20,269 bases of DNA, taken from NCBI GenBank assembly GCA_963580245.1, contig CAUZJO010000087.1:1-20269 (forward strand). The letters run 5' to 3'. Below, piece after piece: positions 16,341-20,269 of this stretch. The notes under the pieces were generated by a model. It saw nothing but the letters and a program-made list of their open reading frames with translations, searched no databases and was not told the origin of the DNA. Each line of letters begins with the position of its first letter. Within the stretch, counting starts at the first letter, position 1. Origin of the DNA: CAUZJO01 sp963580245. GTDB taxonomy: Bacteria; Sumerlaeota; Sumerlaeia; MVZB01. The position numbers and the translations under genes were made by a program.

Positions 16341-17885
16341 ATGAATGAACGAGACGGCCACGCGCTTGAAGGAGTCGTCAACACGCTTTGTGCGGGAGAA
16401 CTGCGCCTGCCGGCGGCCCACGTGTACGCCGACTCGGTTGTCCAGTTGGAGAGATCCGCGCTGTGGATCGAGGGCACGCCGGCGGCTGGGAAAGGGATTG
16501 CGCTCCTGGCGGCCAAGCATGATCCGCTGATCGAGCGTTTCGAGGGCGAAGTAGAAGTTTGCGATGAGCGGTGGGTCGTCAAGCGCGGGAAGCTCGATGA
16601 TCCAAACGCGCGCGCGTTGCGACGGACACTGGATTGGCTTCAGCCCAAGCCGTTGGGTCTGGCAACGTCGGCGGGTTTCGGCGACCGGCTCGGACTGGCC
16701 ACGCCGGGCCACGCGCGGGCACTGCGAGCGGTCCTGGACGAAGCACCGGGGCGGGAGATCGCGCCGATCTTCGCGCAACAATCGATCCGCGAAATGACGC
16801 GCGCGGGCCGCTCGCCCGAGGACGTGCTGACCGACGCGACGTTCGGCGCGTTTCAGGCCGGTTGGCGTGGGGGGCTCGGGGCGGATGCCGATCATCTCAA
16901 ACAACCCGAGGACATCGACTGCTGCGTCGCCGCGGGGTTTACGTTCTTCACGATCGATCCCGGTGATCACGTCGACAGTGCCGCGGATACCGACGCGCCC
17001 TCGGCGATCCAGGCCAAGCTCGAACGACTGCCTTGGGACGCGTTGGAATGTGCGCCCGATGACCTGGTGAACCGCTACGCCGGCCAAACGGAGGACTTGG
17101 GAGATCGGCGTATCGAGCTGGACGCCGAATCGATCCGGCGCGCCGCGGTCAAGTATGGCCGAGCGATCGCGCACGTGGTTCGCATGGCGCGGCATTTGGA
17201 AAGCCGCGATGTCACGCACGAACTCGAAATCTCGGTCGACGAGACCGAAACACCGACAAGCCTGGCCGAACACATTACCATCGCGCGCGAATTGAAGCGG
17301 CTGGGGGTGCGCTGGATGAGTCTGGCGCCGCGATTTGTGGGCCGATTCGAGAAGGGGATCGATTACATCGGCGATCTGGGCGGACTCGAGCGTGATCTGA
17401 GCGGCCACGCCGCGATTGCGCGGGCGCTGGGGCCCTACAAGCTGAGTCTCCACTCGGGTTCGGACAAGTTCAGTGTCTACCCGTTGATTCGCGAAGCGAC
17501 CGGTGGAGTCGTTCACCTCAAGACCGCCGGCACGAGCTACCTGGAGGCGTTGCGCGTCATCGCGCGGCTGGACGTGGACCTGTTGCGCCGGATCGGCGAT
17601 TTCGCCCGAGCGCGTTACGAGCGCGACCGCGCGTCGTATCACGTCTCAGCCCAGTTGGAACGCGTGCCGCCGATGACGTCGTTAAGCGATGCGGACCTCC
17701 CGGAGTTACTAGAGGACATTCACGCTCGCCAGGTGCTGCACGTGACATTCGGGTCGTGTTTGGACGCGTTCGGCGAGGAGATCAAAGCCGCGTTGCGCAA
17801 CAACGAATCGGCTTATGAAGAGACGCTCGAACGTCACTTCAAGCGTCATTTGGAGCCGTTTGTGAGGACCATCTCGCGGGCGTAA
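16341..17885 (+). CDS. uxaE: Tagaturonate epimerase family protein
   Basis: UxaE interconverts D-tagaturonate and D-fructuronate, linking galacturonate catabolism to the mannonate branch without a separate altronate route; it was characterised in Thermotoga maritima. The 514-residue length and sequence fit the family: LGLATSAGFGDRLGLATPGH near residues 106-125, PIFAQQSIREMTRAGRSPED, FQAGWRGGLGADADHLK, FFTIDPGDHVD, and YKLSLHSGSDKFSVYPLI. The conserved Asp/His/Glu-rich segments suggest a metal-dependent enzyme, but I do not assign ligands. It is a soluble protein. The next gene on the same strand is an SDR of the fructuronate reductase type, so the context supports the assignment. The ribosome site before the ATG is weak. 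The AAAGG at about 16316 is too far upstream to be certain. Confidence 0.87.
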   Translation: MNERDGHALEGVVNTLCAGELRLPAAHVYADSVVQLERSALWIEGTPAAGKGIALLAAKHDPLIERFEGEVEVCDERWVVKRGKLDDPNARALRRTLDWLQPKPLGLATSAGFGDRLGLATPGHARALRAVLDEAPGREIAPIFAQQSIREMTRAGRSPEDVLTDATFGAFQAGWRGGLGADADHLKQPEDIDCCVAAGFTFFTIDPGDHVDSAADTDAPSAIQAKLERLPWDALECAPDDLVNRYAGQTEDLGDRRIELDAESIRRAAVKYGRAIAHVVRMARHLESRDVTHELEISVDETETPTSLAEHITIARELKRLGVRWMSLAPRFVGRFEKGIDYIGDLGGLERDLSGHAAIARALGPYKLSLHSGSDKFSVYPLIREATGGVVHLKTAGTSYLEALRVIARLDVDLLRRIGDFARARYERDRASYHVSAQLERVPPMTSLSDADLPELLEDIHARQVLHVTFGSCLDAFGEEIKAALRNNESAYEETLERHFKRHLEPFVRTISRA

Positions 17886-17898
17886 GCATAACCATTAA

Positions 17899-18060
17899 GA
17901 ATGGAACGCGGATGGCGCGGATTTGTCGGATTTACACGGATGAAGAAATTCTATAGACGGTGACGACTTCAGAAAGGGAGACAAAGGCTTGGCGCGGGTG
18001 AGCATTATTGATCTTCCATCTGCGAGAATCCGGAAAATCCGCGCCATTCGCGTTCTATTC
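17899..18060. repeat. Long imperfect inverted repeat (MITE-like)
   Basis: The arms at about 17899-17945 and 18013-18060 are inverted copies of each other with scattered mismatches: GAATGGAACGCGGATGGCG on the left, and GAATAGAACGCGAATGGCG on the reverse strand of the right arm, continuing through GCGGATTT and CGGATT blocks. The central loop is about 65-70 bases. It has no coding capacity, and its size and symmetry fit a non-autonomous, MITE-like element or a large dispersed repeat. It separates uxaE from the SDR gene, so it may interrupt or regulate what would otherwise be a compact operon. Confidence 0.75.
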
Positions 18061-18101
18061 CCTCCCAACCCCAATCCCCATCGAAGCCGGCGTTGAACAT
18101 T

Positions 18102-18932
18102 ATGGAAACTAATTACGAATCACTCTTCGGCCTGGGCGACCAGACGGCCGTCGTGACCGGCGGTGGTGGTGGCTTGGGCAGCGAGATGGTGCGGACGCTC
18201 GCGACGGCCGGGGCCAAGGTGGCCGTCCTCACGCGCCGCTCCGAAACTTCGCGCCCCGTCGCCGACGCGATCAACACAGCTGGCGGGCGCGCCATGGCCG
18301 TGGCCTGCGACGTGACCGATAAAGGCGCCCTGGAACAGGCCCGCGCGAGTATCGAAAACGAACTGGGCCCGGTCGATATCCTGGTCAACGCCGCCGGCGG
18401 CAACCGGCCCCTGGCCACCAGCATGCCGGACCGCTCGTTCTTCGAACTGGACGAGGCCGCCGTGCGCGAAGTCCTCGACCTCAACTTCATGGGGACGTTT
18501 CTGGCCTGCCAAGTCTTCGGCCAAGCGATGGCCGAGCGCGGGCGCGGATCGGTGATTAACATCTCGTCGATGGCGGCCCTGCGGCCCCTCACGCGCGTGG
18601 TCGCCTACGGCGCGGCCAAGGCGGCGGTCGACAACTTCACCCGCTGGCTGGCCGTCCACATGGCGCGCGAGCATCACCCCGCGATCCGCGTCAACGCCAT
18701 CGCCCCGGGCTTTTTCCTAACCGAACAGAACCGCTACCTGCTCACCGATCACGCGAGCGGCCAAATGACCCCGCGCGGCCAGTCAATTCTCGACCACACC
18801 CCCGCCGCCCGCCTCGGAAACGCCACAGACCTGGCCGGCGTCCTCCTCTGGCTCGCCGGCCCTTCTGCGTCGTTCGTGACGGGGACGGTGATCCCGGTCG
18901 ATGGCGGCTTCGCGGCGTTCGGCGGGGTTTAG
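18102..18932 (+). CDS. SDR-family oxidoreductase, likely D-mannonate oxidoreductase (fructuronate reductase)
   Basis: This is a classical short-chain dehydrogenase of 276 residues, with TGGGGGLG at 19-26 for NAD(P) binding, NAAGG at 96-100, and catalytic Ser155, Tyr169 and Lys173 (YGAAK). The sequence around FFLTEQNRYLLTD and the closing VIPVDGGFAAFGGV resemble the SDR-type mannonate oxidoreductases, which reduce D-fructuronate to D-mannonate. The preceding tagaturonate epimerase would supply fructuronate, so the substrate call rests on both sequence and neighbourhood. A TTG at 18093 is an alternative start; ATG at 18102 is preferred as it begins a normal N-terminus. Another sugar-acid SDR function, such as 2-deoxy-gluconate type, cannot be excluded. 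Confidence 0.82.
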   Translation: METNYESLFGLGDQTAVVTGGGGGLGSEMVRTLATAGAKVAVLTRRSETSRPVADAINTAGGRAMAVACDVTDKGALEQARASIENELGPVDILVNAAGGNRPLATSMPDRSFFELDEAAVREVLDLNFMGTFLACQVFGQAMAERGRGSVINISSMAALRPLTRVVAYGAAKAAVDNFTRWLAVHMAREHHPAIRVNAIAPGFFLTEQNRYLLTDHASGQMTPRGQSILDHTPAARLGNATDLAGVLLWLAGPSASFVTGTVIPVDGGFAAFGGV

Positions 18933-18989
18933 GTGACTGTATACGTGGATCTCGTTCAAGATGGGGATGACGCTCGGAGTCGCAGAGAC

Positions 18990-19310
18990 ATGCTCGCTAA
19001 CAGAATTCACGCATTGACTCTCCCTAAATTATTGCTCGTCTTAGGGTGCATTATAGTTTTTGCTTTCGCGTGGATCTCCTGTGTGTTCTACTCCAGGATC
19101 AGAAATCTTTCTAGGACATCGGTCAACAGAAAAGATTATAAATACTTTCAATTATTATTTGACGTTATAAAACTTCGGGCCTCGATGGGCCCGAATAAAG
19201 TTTATGCAAGTAATGGATTCGATTTCTCTACTTATTTCTACGAAGTGTCGATGGATCAAAGGGATCAAAAAAAGTTTGGTTTCTCGCCCGGGGATGAGGA
19301 AAATCAGTGA
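18990..19310 (+). CDS. Small hypothetical protein with one membrane segment
   Basis: I do not recognise this gene. It encodes about 106 residues from the ATG at 18990 (an in-frame GTG at 18933 would abut the SDR stop). Residues about 9-34 are strongly hydrophobic (LPKLLLVLGCIIVFAFAWIS) and followed by basic residues, so it is probably a single-pass membrane protein; the C-terminal part is polar, with Tyr- and Phe-containing stretches. A weak GGAG lies at about 18975. Base composition is visibly more AT-rich than in its neighbours, suggesting foreign origin. It overlaps the next small ORF by 17 bases, as co-translated gene pairs often do. Confidence 0.45.
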   Translation: MLANRIHALTLPKLLLVLGCIIVFAFAWISCVFYSRIRNLSRTSVNRKDYKYFQLLFDVIKLRASMGPNKVYASNGFDFSTYFYEVSMDQRDQKKFGFSPGDEENQ

Positions 19311-19533
19311 CGATCATGCTGCGGGGGAAGAACGATTTGTTTTTGAATCGTACTTCTTAGAGCGTATTGGCAGGGACACGCTTACGATACCGCTCGTTTA
19401 TTTTTTTGATTTTCATGCACTTGGAGTCGTCAATCCGTCCGAGGACGAGGCCTATTTTGTAGTGGATGAATCAAACCCGCCCCAGATAATACTCTACATT
19501 GCCTTGGTCCATACAGACTTAAACAGAAGATAA
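19294..19533 (+). CDS. Small hypothetical protein
   Basis: This 79-residue frame starts at an ATG inside the end of the preceding ORF and reads MRKISDDHAAGEERFVFESY, then a hydrophobic beta-like core (IPLVYFFDFHALGVV) and an acidic tail region. I cannot name a family. There is no signal peptide. It shares the AT-rich composition of the previous ORF. It may be a separate gene translated by coupling or the C-terminal part of one gene split by a frameshift near 19295; the two cannot be told apart here. Confidence 0.35.
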   Translation: MRKISDDHAAGEERFVFESYFLERIGRDTLTIPLVYFFDFHALGVVNPSEDEAYFVVDESNPPQIILYIALVHTDLNRR

Positions 19534-19871
19534 ATATGATACAAGTCTTCCAAGAGCGTCGACTTGTCGTGAATGTGGCCAATTCTACCGGCTAGACGAG
19601 AGGCCCCTCACCTAAACCGACCCCAAGTTCCGCCCTACTGGCTTCTCGCGCCCGATGCCAAATCTTGCAACATCGTGAAATCCGAACGTGGAAAATACGT
19701 GGCGTCAAAGTGGGATCGCCCGCGAATCAGCCCATCTTGTACAGACCCAAGTGAATCATCACCAAGTCATCCACAAGGTCCATCGTGTCCAGCGAGACTC
19801 GCTTGAGCCGCTTCTTGATACGACTTTTTGTAATGGTTCGGATCTGTTCACATTGGAAAAACCTTGTGGGT
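19534..19871. other. Region with no assignable gene
   Basis: About 340 bases without a complete gene. The minus strand has short, codon-like but start-less stretches. One encodes RIKKRLKRVSLDTMDLVDDL and ends at a TGA at 19727-19729. Another just downstream encodes FDATYFPRSDFTMLQDLASG and ends near 19652. They lie in different frames and may be remnants of decayed genes. I recognise no RNA gene or terminator. Confidence 0.35.
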
Positions 19872-20084
19872 TCATATCCTCCCAGGGCACTTCAAGAACC
19901 ATTGGATACGGTCGCAATTGACGCACGCCAACGTGGAAGCAGACTTGTTCGCCCAATCCAGCCCGGCGAACGTCATGCCTGCGGTATTCAGTTACTCGCT
20001 TCCTTCAGCAAATTTGGTGTCTCCGCAGTGCGAACATGCGACCTCTTTGCCTCCGGCCTCATATTCACCCGACCCCAGTCCCAT
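19872..20084 (-). pseudogene. Small zinc-ribbon protein gene with in-frame stop
   Basis: From the ATG at 20082-20084 the frame reads GEYEAGGKEVACSHCGDTKF, then a TAA at 19992-19994, then in the same frame LNTAGMTFAGLDWANKSAST followed by LACVNCDRIQWFLK and a TGA. Two CxxC pairs and the phrases LNTxGxTFxGLDWAN and CxxCxxIQWFL match a widespread family of short zinc-ribbon proteins of about 70 residues, possibly nucleic-acid binding. A single C to T change (CAA to TAA) would explain the stop. Unless the stop is read through, only the first zinc knuckle is made. Confidence 0.75.
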
Positions 20085-20269
20085 TGAGTTTGAGAAAGTC
20101 TTTGCAGCTCTCTTGAACACTTTGCCAATATGCCCCATTGTTAAGCAAATGATCAACCTGGCCGATGCTATCTGACATCGTTTCTCGCTCAGGCTCGCAT
20201 TAGCTCGCTCAATCACCCCATGCCGCAATGGAATCTACTCGAGGCTAAACGAGCTTAACCCGACCGGAA
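20085..20269. other. Right-hand end, no gene assigned
   Basis: Upstream of the zinc-ribbon gene. On the minus strand GCGAG-type motifs recur around 20178-20205 and 20240-20255, but they form no clear hairpin. An in-frame extension of the zinc-ribbon ORF reaches 20228, but its residues do not resemble the family. Confidence 0.3.

Noticed and set aside
16311..17642. 443-codon minus-strand frame opposite uxaE
   Set aside because: UxaE motifs are on the plus strand. The antisense frame is open only because of high third-position GC.
19578..19610. tRNA-Glu-like string on the minus strand (CTCGTCTAG)
   Set aside because: It resembles the 5' end and D-arm of tRNA-Glu, but no anticodon stem or T-loop follows, so I do not call a tRNA.
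1..20269. CRISPR array, prophage, toxin-antitoxin, restriction or biosynthetic cluster
   Set aside because: No regularly spaced repeats, integrase, phage structural genes, nuclease/methylase pairs or modular synthases were seen on either strand.

Overview
The window is GC-rich bacterial DNA (by eye above 60% GC over most of its length). The gene content suggests a Planctomycetota or related PVC-type bacterium: a large secreted DUF5117/DUF4953-type zinc metalloprotease, a zinc-ribbon/Ser-Thr-kinase/multi-TM protein, a DUF4912 protein, a multi-PDZ HtrA-like protease, and many short dispersed palindromes of the GTCCC-GTA-GGGAC kind. The assignment is inferred from gene families only; no rRNA or other phylogenetic marker is present.

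Layout. 1-342: non-coding, packed with perfect hairpins including a 32-bp palindrome. 343-3216 (+): secreted zinc metalloprotease whose leader appears to carry an in-frame palindromic insertion. 3393-4086 (+): broken pilT. 4159-5427 (-): secreted DUF6786-like protein. 5690-7174 (-): DUF4912 protein. 7486-9287 (+): zinc-ribbon/kinase/TM gene lacking its kinase core, preceded by a near-consensus promoter. 9397-10356 (+): CobW/COG0523 GTPase. 10483-11844 and 11876-12468 (-): a HAD-like hydrolase downstream of a Pal lipoprotein gene with a frameshift. 12751-14040 (+): hisD. 14128-16218 (+): HtrA-like protease with PDZ repeats, followed directly by a short scar of a DinB-superfamily gene. 16341-17885 and 18102-18932 (+): tagaturonate epimerase (uxaE) and an SDR of the mannonate oxidoreductase type, separated by a long inverted repeat. 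18990-19533: two small, AT-richer unknown ORFs. 19872-20084 (-): a zinc-ribbon gene with an in-frame stop.

How the genes work together. The clearest pathway unit is uxaE plus the SDR: tagaturonate to fructuronate to mannonate, the middle of hexuronate (pectin/alginate-type sugar acid) catabolism. Pal and the HAD hydrolase look co-transcribed. The other genes are housekeeping or envelope genes with no obvious shared role.

The most notable property is the number of damaged genes: two in-frame stops, two single-base frameshifts, and three loci where a block of coding sequence is missing although both flanks, or one flank, remain recognisable. Either this is a real decaying region or the assembly is faulty. 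Read mapping would settle it. I see no phage, CRISPR, defence or biosynthetic system here, and no convincing undescribed system.
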